Assembly: GCA_004293445.1 (NCBI GenBank) | Contig: RDYP01000010.1 | Coordinates: 1 to 64,000 of the forward strand | DNA: 64,000 bases | DNA from: Verrucomicrobiota bacterium | GTDB lineage: Bacteria; Verrucomicrobiota; Verrucomicrobiia; Verrucomicrobiales; Akkermansiaceae | Direction: 5' to 3' | In this document: positions 34,996-44,620 of the stretch, piece by piece | How the letters are laid out: each line of letters starts with the position of its first letter | Position numbering within the stretch: the stretch's first letter is position 1 | Program-made: the position numbers and the translations under genes | The notes under the pieces: generated by a model | Told to the model about the DNA's origin: nothing | The model's input: only the letters and a program-made list of their open reading frames with translations | The model's database searches: none

Positions 34996-37900
34996 TCAAT
35001 CAAGTGCGGGCTCGAAGACCAGCTGATAGAAACCACGCGCCCCGCTGATTGGGTCGGTCAGCGAGTGTGCGGCACGCTGCTCAACGCTCATCGCTTCGAT
35101 TTCTGCTTTCGTTACGGTGTGGATTCGGTTCGCGGGATCGCGCATGTTCCCAAGGGCGTCGTGCCGATACAGATGATAGTCACCGATCGGTTTGAGTTCC
35201 GGGAAAGTGATGAGCATTCCGGTGGAGCTCGCTTCACACACGAGGCGGAAGCTCGCATCGTCGCTGGGGTCGGCAGGATCCAGCTGCAGCTCGAACTCCG
35301 ACAAATTGTCGAGCCCGCCCGCATCGCTATCGCGGCTGCCCTGTCCGACAAGATCGTGATCGATCAGCCACTGCTCGTAGGGCGTCCGCGGGACCAAAGT
35401 CGTGGTCGAGATCATTGCTGGCAGCGAGACATTCCCGGCGGCGTCGAAGGCCACAACCGAGAATGCATGCTCCGTGCCCTCGGAGAGCGAAGTGGCGGTG
35501 AAGCTGGTGCCTTCCACGCTGCCGATCTCGATGCTTTCGCGATAGATCCGATATCCAGCCACCGCGATATTATCCGTCGCTGCCGTCCATGACAGGGTGA
35601 TCGCGCTCGTGGTGACTTCCGAGGACGCGAGGTCGGTCGGTGCTGAGGGATCGATGCTATCGACGATCTCATGAATCTCGATCCCGCAGATTTTCGGATT
35701 TTGGCTGCCGTGCACGAAGGCGAGGTCGAGATGTCCATCGTCGACCAGCACCGGGAAGGAAACGACCAGCGCGGCATCGGCACCGACGCGGCCGAAGATA
35801 TCCAGGTCGTCGATCACAAGCGCTTCTTCCGCCGTGACGTCGAAGACCCGCTGCCCCGCACCGGTGATCCCGGAGTAGGTTTCTGCGAAATGGAGAACCA
35901 CCTCGTATTCACCCGCGGGGACGGCGAAGGAATATTCGAGGTTCATCCCGCTGGCCGAGCTATCGTAGCGCTCGGACTGGTAAAGGATGTCATCGCCAGT
36001 GCCGGAGATCGCATGACCAGAACCGACCGTGTTGCCGGTATTGAAACCCTGGTCATCATACCAGGTATTCCCGGCAAGATCGGTGAAGCCGAGACCGCCC
36101 GCATTCACCCGAGTGACCACATTGCCGAGCAGGCGCGGCGTGGCGGTGGCGAGGGCTGAAAGCGATTCGTTACCCGTCGCATCGAGTGCGATGACTTGGT
36201 AAGAGCAAAGCACACCATTGGTCAGGTCGGAGTCGGTGAAACCGGGAGTCGAGGTGGTCGCGAGCAAACTGCCGTTGCGATGAATCCGATATCCAGTGAC
36301 CGCGACATTGTCAGAAGAAGGCAGCCAGGTGAGGACGATGTGACCGTCCCCGGCAGTGGCAAGAATGGATGCTGGAACGGATGGCGCCTCGGTGTCGGAA
36401 TTCGTGCTGACGGTGGTGGATGCCGGGGCCGACTCGTTGCCCGCGGAATCGATGGCCACGACCTCATAGCGATACTCCACTCCTGGCGAGAGATTCGCGT
36501 CCTCAAACGCTGTGTCGGTGATGGTGGTGAGGAGCACCGCATCACGATAGACCCGGTATCCGGTCACGCCGGCGTTGTCGGTCGAGGCGCTCCAGGAGAG
36601 AGCGATCTTCACAAAGCCCGGGGTGGCGAAGAAATTCGCAGGAACTGTCGGACCTTCCGTGTCGGTAAGGGTGGAGGTCGTGATTTGCGCTGGCGACGAG
36701 ATATTACCCACGGCATCGAGTGCGAAGACTTCATAATCGACCTCGGTAGCGCTGGGCAGGCCGCTATCGGTGAAGCTCAGCTGATTCACCGTGGCGAGCA
36801 GGTTGCCGTTTTTCAGGATGCGATACGATGCCACGCCGATGTCGTCCGTGGAAGCGGACCAGGACAACTCCACGTGGCTTAGACCGGGGACGGCGACGAA
36901 GTCGGACGGTGCGCTGGGAGCCTCGGAATCGGGGACGAGCGGGGTCACCGAAATCAGCGCTGGCTGGGATGCATTGCCAGCCGCATCGAAGGCGACGACC
37001 GAATAGTTCTGCACGACACCCGATGGCAGACCGGACTCCGCGAAGCTCGTTCCGCTGACAGTGGCGAGTTCGTTGGAACCACGGAAAATCCGATAGCCGA
37101 TGACGCCGACATTATCGGTCGAGGCGACCCATTCGAGCGTGACGGCATCGGTGGTTAACTCGCTAGCCACCAGATTCTCCGGTGCGGTCGGGGCTTCTTC
37201 ATCCACGGGTCCGGAGGAAAGGACGGGATAAAGCTCGATTCCCGCAATGGTCGGATTTTGCAGGACCCGGTCGAACAAGAGGTTCAAAGTGCCATCGGCA
37301 ATCGTGACCGGGATCTTGACGACATGGGCGGTATTCGCACCCACGCGGGCGAAGATGTCGAAGTCATCGAGCTTCAGCGATCCTTCCACCGAAACATCGA
37401 AAACACGGACGCCGGGCGCGAATGCCGTGGCCCACGCCTCGGCAAAGTGGAGACGGAGTTCGTAATCGCCGTTCGGGACGGTGAATTGGTAGCTCAGATT
37501 GGGTCGGGTAGAACGGACGAAGCGACGGGTCTGATAAATGGTCGGGTCTTCCGTGCCAAAAATCGCTCCGGTCGAAGCCTCCGTGGAACTACTGCTGAAG
37601 CCGAAGTCGGCGCTCCAGGTATTCCCCGCGGAATCCACATGCGGAGTGACGCTACCGGCATTCACGCGGAGCAAAGCCTGCCCCAAAGCGCGGGGGGTGA
37701 GTGTCACGGAGGCGGGCGCAGACTTGTTCCCCGATGCATCGACGGCAATCACTTGATAGGCATAGTCCGTGCCATTGGTAAGACCTGCATCGGTGTAAGC
37801 CGTCGATGTGACCGTGGTCAGCAGCACCGCGTCTCGCCAGATTTCGTAACCTGCGAGTGAGCCGTCATCGGTCGATTCCGCCCACGAGAGCGCAACGACG

Positions 37901-40900
37901 CCGTTTCCGGGAATGCCGATCAGATTTCCCGGCGTGGACGGCGCGGTGCTATCCGGCAAGGTAGTGGTATCGACGCTGATCTCAGGCGAGTAATTTCCCG
38001 CAGCATCTCTCGCGGAGACCTTGTAGGAATAGGACGTGTTGGCGATCAGACCGGTGTCGGTGAAAGACAGTGAGTCCACTTCGGCGACGATGGCGGTGTC
38101 GCGGCGAATTCGGTAGCCGGTAACGCCGACCTCGTCCGTCGCTGGATTCCACGCAAGCGAGACCGATCCCGGAGTAGTCGCAGTGACGGTCAGACCACTC
38201 GGGACCGAGGGCGAAAAGGTATCGGGCGGTGGGCCTTGAAGCGCGAAGACCTCGATCGCCGCGATGGTCGGATTCTGGATTTGGTGGATGAACTCGATAC
38301 TTAGATTCCCGCCGCTGACGGTGACCGGAATCGGAACCGCGACGGCGGTGGCAAAGCCTGAGCCCTTCTCGGCAAGCGCGACGGCGAAGATATCGAAATT
38401 ATCGAGGGTCAACTCATCCTCGACTTTCACGTCAAACACGCGGATCCCCGGCGCGGAAGAGGCCCCGGACCAGACTTCTGCAAAGTGGAGTCGCAGCTCG
38501 TATTCGCCGTCAGGTAAAGGAAAACTGTATTTGAGTTCCGCACCGGAGTCGCGATCGAAGCGTCGAGCCTGGTAGAGAGGATCGTCGTCGGTATGCGCTA
38601 TCGCTCCGCTCGAGGTTTCGATCACGCCGGTATTGAAGCCAACATCCGCCAGCCAAACGTTACCAGCGACGTCGGTGTAAGCCGGGCCGCCGGCATTGAC
38701 CCGCAGCACCGCGGCGCCGAGCGCGCGAGGGCGGACGGAGGTCGCAACTCGAGGCGAGACCTTACCCGCAGCATCGAAGGCCTCGACTTCATAGAGGTAG
38801 AGTCGGGTATTGATGAGATCGACATCCGTAAAGGACAAGCCGCTCTCGGTAGCGATCAGTTCGCCATCCCGATAAATCCGGTAGCCCGCCACAGCGGCGT
38901 CATCGCTGGCCGCAGACCAAGTCAGGATCGCAAGGCCATTGCCCGGAGTGCCCTTGAGAGCAGAGGGCGCGGTTGGATTCTCTTGGTCGGCGAGGGTGGT
39001 GATGGTGATCGGAGTGGCGGTCGAGGTGTTCCCCGTCGCATCGAAGGCTTCGACGGTGTAAAGGTAGACGGTCGATGGTGTCCTAGCGGTGTCCGTGAAG
39101 GCCAATTGCGTCGTCGTGGCGATCAATTCGCCATCGCGGCGGATCCGATAACCGGCAACCCCACGGTCATCGATCGACGGCGCCCAGACGAAACTCAGGG
39201 CACCGGCGCTCACGCTCGTCTCCGTCAGCAAGCTTGGCGGCTGAGGGGCCACCACGTCGGGACCGGCGATCACCGACGAGAAGATCTCAATCCCGCAGAT
39301 CATGGGATTTTGCACCACATGGAGGAGTTGGACCTCGAGGACTCCGTTGGTCACCACGCTCGGCAACGTGACGCTGTAAGCCGTGTTCGCCCCGACCTGG
39401 CTGAAGATATCGAGGTTATCGATGGCGAGGTTGCCGCCGACCAGAACGTCGAAAACGCGGAGTCCGGGTGCGAAGGCGCCTGACCAAACTTCGGCGAAGT
39501 GAAGCTTCACCTGATAGTCACCGTTCGGAAGCAGGAAGGAATATTTGAAGGGATTGCTCGGGGAGGGATTGTAGCGAAAACTCTGATAGATCGCATCGTC
39601 AGTGCTGCCTTCGATCGATGCATTTACCGTGCTGGCAGCGCCGGCACTAAATCCGTAGTCGGCCGACCATGTCTTGCCAAGACCATCGACGTAGAGCCCG
39701 CCACCCGCGTTGAGCCTGACGACGGCATTGTCGACGATGCTTTCCGAGTCGTAATCGACGGTGACCACTTCCGAGCAGGCGCTTCGATTTCCGCTGCCAT
39801 CGCTCAAAACGGCGACAAGATGATTGATCCCGCCGAGAGCACCGGAGTCGACCAGAGTCACCGGGATATCCACAAAACCTGCGGCAGGGATGACCCGTTC
39901 AATGGTATCAAAGCCGAGGAGCGTATTGTTTTCGTAGGCATCAATGTCGTAGCCACCACCGGGCACCCCTTCAAGGTGGAGGGCCATGTTGAACACCCAC
40001 AATTCCACCTGAGACCCCGCTGGCCCGCTCACGCGTGCCGTCGGCTGCGCCGTCGTGCTGAAAGGCGAGACCTTCCCGGAGACCTCGATCCGTGGCGTTG
40101 GCGCGATCGCTGAAGAGAGGATACCTTTCGACCCCTTATCGCTTCCAGGAATCGGCGCGAGGCGGATCCTTCGCACAGTCCCATCATCAAAGGTGACCCG
40201 GGCGGTCGCGCCGGTGAGCTCCATGCCCGAGATACTCGCCGCATGAGAGGGTCCGGGAGTCGCGGATCCCTTCACGCTGGTGGGGTCGATGTCCGCGGAG
40301 AAAGTGAGAAGCTGACTTGGAGCGAACTCGGTGTCCGGCCCGAAATCGACATTCAGCACCGTATAACCGTCCTGCGAGTCGATGCCATTTTTCGGATTGG
40401 CGAAGCTGCCGACCGGAGTTCCAAAGCCGGTGAAGGAATCGAGGGTGAAAGTCTTGCCAGCCGGATCGCCTGCCGTCGCCGCGGGATCGAAGACGAGGTC
40501 GGAAACCATCGCGGTGCCGAGATCGATCGATACTGCGGTGATCTTCTGGCCTTCGGTCGACAGGTTCTGGATTTGAAAAGACCCGGTGGAATTGGTGCTG
40601 GAGGTCGTCAGGCTACCCGAGTCGCTGTTGACGGTAATCGATGCCGCCGCGGTCGTATCCGCTGGTAGCACCTCGAAATAATCCCAAGTCGCATTGAACC
40701 CGGGCGTCGCGACGTCGCCGGTGGTCGCAAGCAGACCAAAGGCCATGCTGCTCGAACCGCGAAGCACTTCGAGGATCTTACCACCGACCACCAGCGGAGG
40801 TCCCACGTCGATGATCGGACCGGTGGCCAGCGAATATCCGGGCTGCACCGTTCCAGCCACCGGATCGACCAAGAAGCTCAGAGTGACTCCAGCGCTGAAC

Positions 40901-43263
40901 AAGCCGCTCTCCGAATGCGTGACCTGCGAGAGGAGCACGCCGTTTTCTTCGTGGACGACCTCGATCCCGCCTGGCCCGCCATTGGCGTTCACCGCGACTT
41001 TCACATAGTTGTCCTGATCGCCGTTCCCGATGAAAATGCCTTGGGACTGGGTGCCTTGGGGATTGCCATTGAAGAGAAGTCCGCCGAGACCCGAGCGAAC
41101 CCGGAAACGACCGTTGAACTCGTCGACATTGACTCCAAATTGGAACGCATTGATCTGCGTGTTCGAGGGTCCGTGAGGATTTCCCGCTCCGACATCCGGG
41201 TCGGTGAATAGACCCGCCGTTCCACCCGCAATCAGATTTTCCGCCTGAATTTTCTGCGCGTAATCCTGACCGGGATTCAGCATCACGCCGGTGAAGCCGA
41301 TCCCGAAAAAGCCGACATTGAGCTCATTGAAAAGCTCGTAGCGCATCGGCGGTGCAAGATTGACTCCGTCGAGCGGATCGATCGGAAAGAGGTCCTGCGA
41401 ATCGACACCGCCATCATTGTCATCATCGGTATCGAGAAGATCGGAAAGGAAATCGCCGTCCCGATCCGGAGGCAACACCGCCGACGAGCAGGGGTCGGTA
41501 GCGTTGGAGATCTCGTCAGCATTGCTGTAACCGTCGCCGTCCTCGTCCTCGCCGAACGTGAAATTGCCGGAGCAGATGCCACCGGGCCCGTTATCGAAAT
41601 CCGAGGGCTCCAAGACGGTGATCTTGCTGGAATGATGACCCACAAAAATCGTGCCTGCCAAATTGGGAGCGGCGTTCGGCCCCGGCACGGTGACATCAAG
41701 GGGCAGCGAATAGCCATCGCCGCTCAGCAGCACGGAACTGCTCACCACCTGGGTGCCGTCTTCGTTGAGGACGAGTCGCTGGACCGTCTTGTTGTTGTAG
41801 TGGGTCGCGATGAGGTCTCCGACCATCTCGCCATTGAAATTCGCGGCGGTGTATTCCACCAAGCCGGTGGTCGAGGCGGTGTTGGTGAAAAGAGCGCCGT
41901 TGTCGGGACCCGGCAGACGGAAATCACCTTGCCGCGGATCCGCCATGGACGGGGGCACCGGCGGCCAATCGACGGTGGGACTCGCCGAGAAAATCAAGGC
42001 CTCGGAAGAAGGCAGAAGCCCATCGTAACGCAGCCAACCGGCCCCGCTTGGGTTCGCGCGGATCGGGTTCGGATGACCTCCATAATATCCGGCACCGGTA
42101 ACGAGATGAAGATTGTCGAGGTTGTTGACGACACCCGGCTCGGAAGCCAAATGCTCGTTGGTTACCAAGCTCTTGCCATTGGCGTCGAGCAGCGCCTCGT
42201 TTTTCGGGTATCCACCCCAACCAGAGTTCCCGGCGTTATCAGAGGTGTACATGTTCCCTGCCCGACCAGGAGTTTTGGCGATGACGATGTCATAAGGGTT
42301 GCGGAATCCCGAGGCGTAAACCTGGACCGGACCACCCTCAACCAAGCGGGCTTGATTGAGACCATCGTTCCCGCCGAAAGGATCGTTCACATCGGCGTGA
42401 TCTGCATCGGCGGGAGACAGGTCGGCACGTGCCGGGTTGGGGTCGTTGACCGTGGGAAGGTCATAGATATATTGTTGCCCATAAATGTCCGTTTTCACGG
42501 GCATGGCCTCGATCGCATCCAGATCAATGGAAAGGATCGCTGCGGACAGGGCGGTTTCGCAGGAGAAGGCGAAATTATTCGAAGGCGCACCGGCGTTGGT
42601 GTTGCCACCTTGCGCGAGATAGAGCGTGTTCGCGGCCGGGTCCATCTGGAGCCCGTTCGTCGCGTGATTCTCCTCGGAACGCGGTAAGCCGCGCACGATA
42701 TCCACCTTCTCCCAAACTCCACCGGCATTTCGGGTCAAGCGGGAGATGATCCCTGAGTTGGTGTCGAGATCGAGGTCGGTGGCACCACTCCCAGCACCCT
42801 CACGCGGATCGCTGGAAGAAACGTAGATCACCGGATTGGATGCGGTTCCCACGACAAGGATACCGGTCGCTTGGCGACTGTTGAGCGAGAAGTTGCGATT
42901 ACCGTTGTCGTCGTAGTTCGGGATGCTTTTGACCAAGGTGATGGTCTCCGCATTGGCGGCGACGTAGTTGTTAGGTCCTTCCCGGCTGACCTCGCAGGCG
43001 ATGACGGTACCATTCATCTGGGTGAAGTACAGCCGATTGTCGGGACCGAATTGCAGCGACGTGACCTTGAGCGCCTTGTTCGTATTCGCAGTCGCCAATC
43101 CGCCGAGCAAGCTCGCGGAAAAGCCGACCGCAGCAAGGGCCGAAGGAAGCGATAAAGCGAAAAACAGCAGGCACAGAAGCCCACTGGCAGAGGCAGGACG
43201 AAGGCAGCGCCGGAATCGGAGCAAAGGGCAAGCAGGACCTCGGGGAAGAATCTTCGAATTCAT
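34996..43263 (-). CDS. Giant secreted beta-propeller/TSP3/malectin/FN3 protein (2755 aa)
   Basis: The protein has a signal peptide (FFALSLPSALAA). Residues about 46-560 form a PQQ/NHL-like beta-propeller (LQFGPDNRLYFTQMNG; GFRNPYDIVIAKTPGRAGNMY) related to sugar dehydrogenases. A Ca-binding thrombospondin-3-type stretch (DRDGDFLSDLLDTDDDNDGG, about 598) follows, then a region to about 1175. The C-terminal half holds four malectin domains (starts near residues 1178, 1518, 1864 and 2383) among nine FN3 domains, in the order M-F2-M-F2-M-F4-M-F. Malectin domains bind glycans. No PEP-CTERM or type IX sorting tail is seen; the C-terminus ends GFYQLVFEPALD. Its place between the EPS glycosyltransferases and the rml genes suggests it binds or organises the EPS. 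The frame is open to 43341; ATG 43263 fits the signal peptide. Confidence 0.88.
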   Translation of the reverse strand: MNSKILPRGPACPLLRFRRCLRPASASGLLCLLFFALSLPSALAAVGFSASLLGGLATANTNKALKVTSLQFGPDNRLYFTQMNGTVIACEVSREGPNNYVAANAETITLVKSIPNYDDNGNRNFSLNSRQATGILVVGTASNPVIYVSSSDPREGAGSGATDLDLDTNSGIISRLTRNAGGVWEKVDIVRGLPRSEENHATNGLQMDPAANTLYLAQGGNTNAGAPSNNFAFSCETALSAAILSIDLDAIEAMPVKTDIYGQQYIYDLPTVNDPNPARADLSPADADHADVNDPFGGNDGLNQARLVEGGPVQVYASGFRNPYDIVIAKTPGRAGNMYTSDNAGNSGWGGYPKNEALLDANGKSLVTNEHLASEPGVVNNLDNLHLVTGAGYYGGHPNPIRANPSGAGWLRYDGLLPSSEALIFSASPTVDWPPVPPSMADPRQGDFRLPGPDNGALFTNTASTTGLVEYTAANFNGEMVGDLIATHYNNKTVQRLVLNEDGTQVVSSSVLLSGDGYSLPLDVTVPGPNAAPNLAGTIFVGHHSSKITVLEPSDFDNGPGGICSGNFTFGEDEDGDGYSNADEISNATDPCSSAVLPPDRDGDFLSDLLDTDDDNDGGVDSQDLFPIDPLDGVNLAPPMRYELFNELNVGFFGIGFTGVMLNPGQDYAQKIQAENLIAGGTAGLFTDPDVGAGNPHGPSNTQINAFQFGVNVDEFNGRFRVRSGLGGLLFNGNPQGTQSQGIFIGNGDQDNYVKVAVNANGGPGGIEVVHEENGVLLSQVTHSESGLFSAGVTLSFLVDPVAGTVQPGYSLATGPIIDVGPPLVVGGKILEVLRGSSSMAFGLLATTGDVATPGFNATWDYFEVLPADTTAAASITVNSDSGSLTTSSTNSTGSFQIQNLSTEGQKITAVSIDLGTAMVSDLVFDPAATAGDPAGKTFTLDSFTGFGTPVGSFANPKNGIDSQDGYTVLNVDFGPDTEFAPSQLLTFSADIDPTSVKGSATPGPSHAASISGMELTGATARVTFDDGTVRRIRLAPIPGSDKGSKGILSSAIAPTPRIEVSGKVSPFSTTAQPTARVSGPAGSQVELWVFNMALHLEGVPGGGYDIDAYENNTLLGFDTIERVIPAAGFVDIPVTLVDSGALGGINHLVAVLSDGSGNRSACSEVVTVDYDSESIVDNAVVRLNAGGGLYVDGLGKTWSADYGFSAGAASTVNASIEGSTDDAIYQSFRYNPSPSNPFKYSFLLPNGDYQVKLHFAEVWSGAFAPGLRVFDVLVGGNLAIDNLDIFSQVGANTAYSVTLPSVVTNGVLEVQLLHVVQNPMICGIEIFSSVIAGPDVVAPQPPSLLTETSVSAGALSFVWAPSIDDRGVAGYRIRRDGELIATTTQLAFTDTARTPSTVYLYTVEAFDATGNTSTATPITITTLADQENPTAPSALKGTPGNGLAILTWSAASDDAAVAGYRIYRDGELIATESGLSFTDVDLINTRLYLYEVEAFDAAGKVSPRVATSVRPRALGAAVLRVNAGGPAYTDVAGNVWLADVGFNTGVIETSSGAIAHTDDDPLYQARRFDRDSGAELKYSFPLPDGEYELRLHFAEVWSGASSAPGIRVFDVKVEDELTLDNFDIFAVALAEKGSGFATAVAVPIPVTVSGGNLSIEFIHQIQNPTIAAIEVFALQGPPPDTFSPSVPSGLTVTATTPGSVSLAWNPATDEVGVTGYRIRRDTAIVAEVDSLSFTDTGLIANTSYSYKVSARDAAGNYSPEISVDTTTLPDSTAPSTPGNLIGIPGNGVVALSWAESTDDGSLAGYEIWRDAVLLTTVTSTAYTDAGLTNGTDYAYQVIAVDASGNKSAPASVTLTPRALGQALLRVNAGSVTPHVDSAGNTWSADFGFSSSSTEASTGAIFGTEDPTIYQTRRFVRSTRPNLSYQFTVPNGDYELRLHFAEAWATAFAPGVRVFDVSVEGSLKLDDFDIFARVGANTAHVVKIPVTIADGTLNLLFDRVLQNPTIAGIELYPVLSSGPVDEEAPTAPENLVASELTTDAVTLEWVASTDNVGVIGYRIFRGSNELATVSGTSFAESGLPSGVVQNYSVVAFDAAGNASQPALISVTPLVPDSEAPSAPSDFVAVPGLSHVELSWSASTDDIGVASYRILKNGNLLATVNQLSFTDSGLPSATEVDYEVFALDAVGNISSPAQITTSTLTDTEGPTVPANFFATPGFVKIALSWSASTDNAGVTGYRVYRDAVLLTTITDTAFEDANLSPGVEYRYEVVAIDSAGNESAPASTTVSTNSDTEAPSVPASILATAGDGHIVLTWLPSSDNVAVTGYRIHRNGSLLATTSTPGFTDSDLTNGVLCSYQVIALDATGNESLSALATATPRLLGNVVTRVNAGGLGFTDLAGNTWYDDQGFNTGNTVGSGHAISGTGDDILYQSERYDSSASGMNLEYSFAVPAGEYEVVLHFAETYSGITGAGQRVFDVTAEEALVIDDLDIFGRVGADAALVVSFPVLVDDGHLDLAFVHGSQNPKICGIEIHEIVDSIDPSAPTDLASSEVTTSAITLSWTAATDNIAVAGYRIYRESIEIGSVEGTSFTATSLSEGTEHAFSVVAFDAAGNVSLPAMISTTTLVPRTPYEQWLIDHDLVGQGSRDSDAGGLDNLSEFELQLDPADPSDDASFRLVCEASSTGMLITFPELKPIGDYHLYRHDALGNMRDPANRIHTVTKAEIEAMSVEQRAAHSLTDPISGARGFYQLVFEPALD
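35385..39735 (-). repeat. Coding repeat block: nine FN3 and four malectin modules
   Basis: FN3 units of about 90 codons recur with the core pattern AVTGYRI-RD--LLATV---FTD and end DAAGN-S. They lie near 38995-39260, 38730-38990, 37960-38215, 37690-37950, 36935-37205, 36670-36930, 36395-36665, 36130-36395 and 35385-35640. The malectin units begin with LRVNAGG and share HFAEVWSGAFAPGLRVFDV; they lie near 39270-39735, 38225-38720, 37205-37680 and 35650-36125. Boundaries are approximate. Confidence 0.85.
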
Positions 43264-43269
43264 CGGACA

Positions 43270-43276
43270 GGGGGGG
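43270..43276 (-). promoter_or_regulatory. C7 tract upstream of the giant gene
   Basis: Minus-strand TTTTCCGCTG then CCCCCCC ends 6 bases before the start codon at 43263. Confidence 0.6.
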
Positions 43277-43660
43277 CAGCGGAAAATCAAAAGAGGGAAC
43301 TCAGTCGATATCAGGACCTGATCGTCACGAGACCCTCGCAACGAACCAATCGCTCGAACTCATCGACCCATGAGGGTGATAAGTAGCGGAGTGGCAGCGC
43401 ACGAAAGGAGAACCGCAAGACGCAGAGGGGGGCATCAGCCTGAGTGGGGGGGGGTGTTGTTGGGGGGATGTAAGCCCGAAAACGAACCAGACCACAAAAA
43501 TCTGATAGAAACTTCCGGACGCGCTGAAAATAGACATAACTCAGAGTCTTCAGCAAAGATTTTTTTGAAGGTGTGTTTTACCTTATATTCAATAAATCTT
43601 AAATAGACGCGAGAGCATTGCTGATGCTGCCGACGATGGCGGCCCTCTCCCGTGGGGAGG
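43277..43660. promoter_or_regulatory. Long EPS intergenic region with three further C tracts and an AT-rich island
   Basis: No gene is seen in this gap of nearly 400 bp between a GT2 gene and the giant gene. On the minus strand it carries C6 (43462-43467), C9 (43446-43454) and C6 (43427-43432). About 100 bp further upstream is an AT-rich stretch (about 43555-43605, containing TTATTGAATATAAGG on the minus strand), which is the best promoter candidate for the giant gene. Short frames here (43311-43556) look like chance. Confidence 0.5.
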
Positions 43661-44578
43661 TCAGGACCGATCGGATGCGGCGTTCCGTCCTTGCCAAACG
43701 CCCAGATTCCAATGGCTGCGTTGCAAGTAGTGGAATTCCCGATCCTCGCTGAGACGTCCTTTTACGCAGAAAAGCAGGCAACGAATTCCGGCGACTTTGA
43801 CGAGTGCGGCAAGGGCACCCAGCGCACGTTTCACCCCGCCGGCCTTGGACAGACGGCGACCCGCGAGCAGCCCGAACTTGCGATTCCGCTCCAAGGTCCA
43901 CTTTTTCGAGCATCGATCGGCGGGAATGTAATGCCAAACCACCGCGTCCGGCAGATAGCGTCCCTTGACTCCTCGCTCCAACATCCGCTTTTGCAGATCG
44001 GTCTCTTCCCCCATCGAAAACACCCGACCGGGCCCGATCTCGGAGTCATAGCCACCGGCCTCTTTCATGTCGGAGGCAAAGGCCGCCCAATTGAAGCCGA
44101 GCGCCAGCGGTTTGGGTAGATCACAGGCGTTTTCCGCATATCTCCATCCTTTCGCGGATAGGGGCAGGTAGTGCTTGAGCCACTCCGGCGGCGCGGCCTC
44201 GTAATCCACCTCGCAGCGGCCGGCGTAGAATTCTCCACGATCGCGCCCGGCACTCGCATCGACGTAGGCCATCACGCTGCCGGGATCGAGGCGGACGTCG
44301 TCGTCGTAATAGATCACGAATTCGTCCGTCGCTTCCGCAAGCGCCAGATTGAGGGCCGCGCTCTTGCTCGCATCGGGCGTGTAACGGTAGGCGATGGGGA
44401 GGACTCCGGCGTAGCGGGCACACATTTCCTCAGCATTTTCCTTCTTCCCATTTTCCACCACGAAAACTGTATCGAGGCGATCCGGCAGGCGACTGGCGAC
44501 GAGGAAGTCCAAAGTGCGCCCAAGCAGGGCGCTGCGTTGGCAGGTCGGGATGACGATGACGATCCGAGGCTCTTTCAT
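43661..44578 (-). CDS. Family-2 glycosyltransferase
   Basis: The 305-aa protein begins MKEPRIVIVIPTCQRSALL, the GT2 nucleotide-binding start, with DDDVRLDPGSV as the DxD-type metal site at about residue 98 and an acidic GEETDLQKRML block at about 205. It lacks membrane helices. Enzymes of this type transfer one sugar (often rhamnose or hexose) during repeat-unit assembly. ATG 44578 is chosen over 44605. Confidence 0.88.
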   Translation of the reverse strand: MKEPRIVIVIPTCQRSALLGRTLDFLVASRLPDRLDTVFVVENGKKENAEEMCARYAGVLPIAYRYTPDASKSAALNLALAEATDEFVIYYDDDVRLDPGSVMAYVDASAGRDRGEFYAGRCEVDYEAAPPEWLKHYLPLSAKGWRYAENACDLPKPLALGFNWAAFASDMKEAGGYDSEIGPGRVFSMGEETDLQKRMLERGVKGRYLPDAVVWHYIPADRCSKKWTLERNRKFGLLAGRRLSKAGGVKRALGALAALVKVAGIRCLLFCVKGRLSEDREFHYLQRSHWNLGVWQGRNAASDRS

Positions 44579-44620
44579 GGGGATGCTTGGGCGGGAAAAC
44601 GACAAGAGATGAGGGGGACT

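Noticed and set aside
35385-39735. Repeated DNA that might suggest a CRISPR array or satellite
   Set aside because: The period is about 270 bp with diverged copies and an intact reading frame; these are FN3/malectin coding repeats.
41632-42687. 351-codon plus-strand frame opposite the giant gene
   Set aside because: Lies wholly antisense to the beta-propeller domain and has no motif.
43311-43556. Two short minus-strand frames in the EPS gap
   Set aside because: They translate the C tracts into Pro runs and have no start signal or domain.
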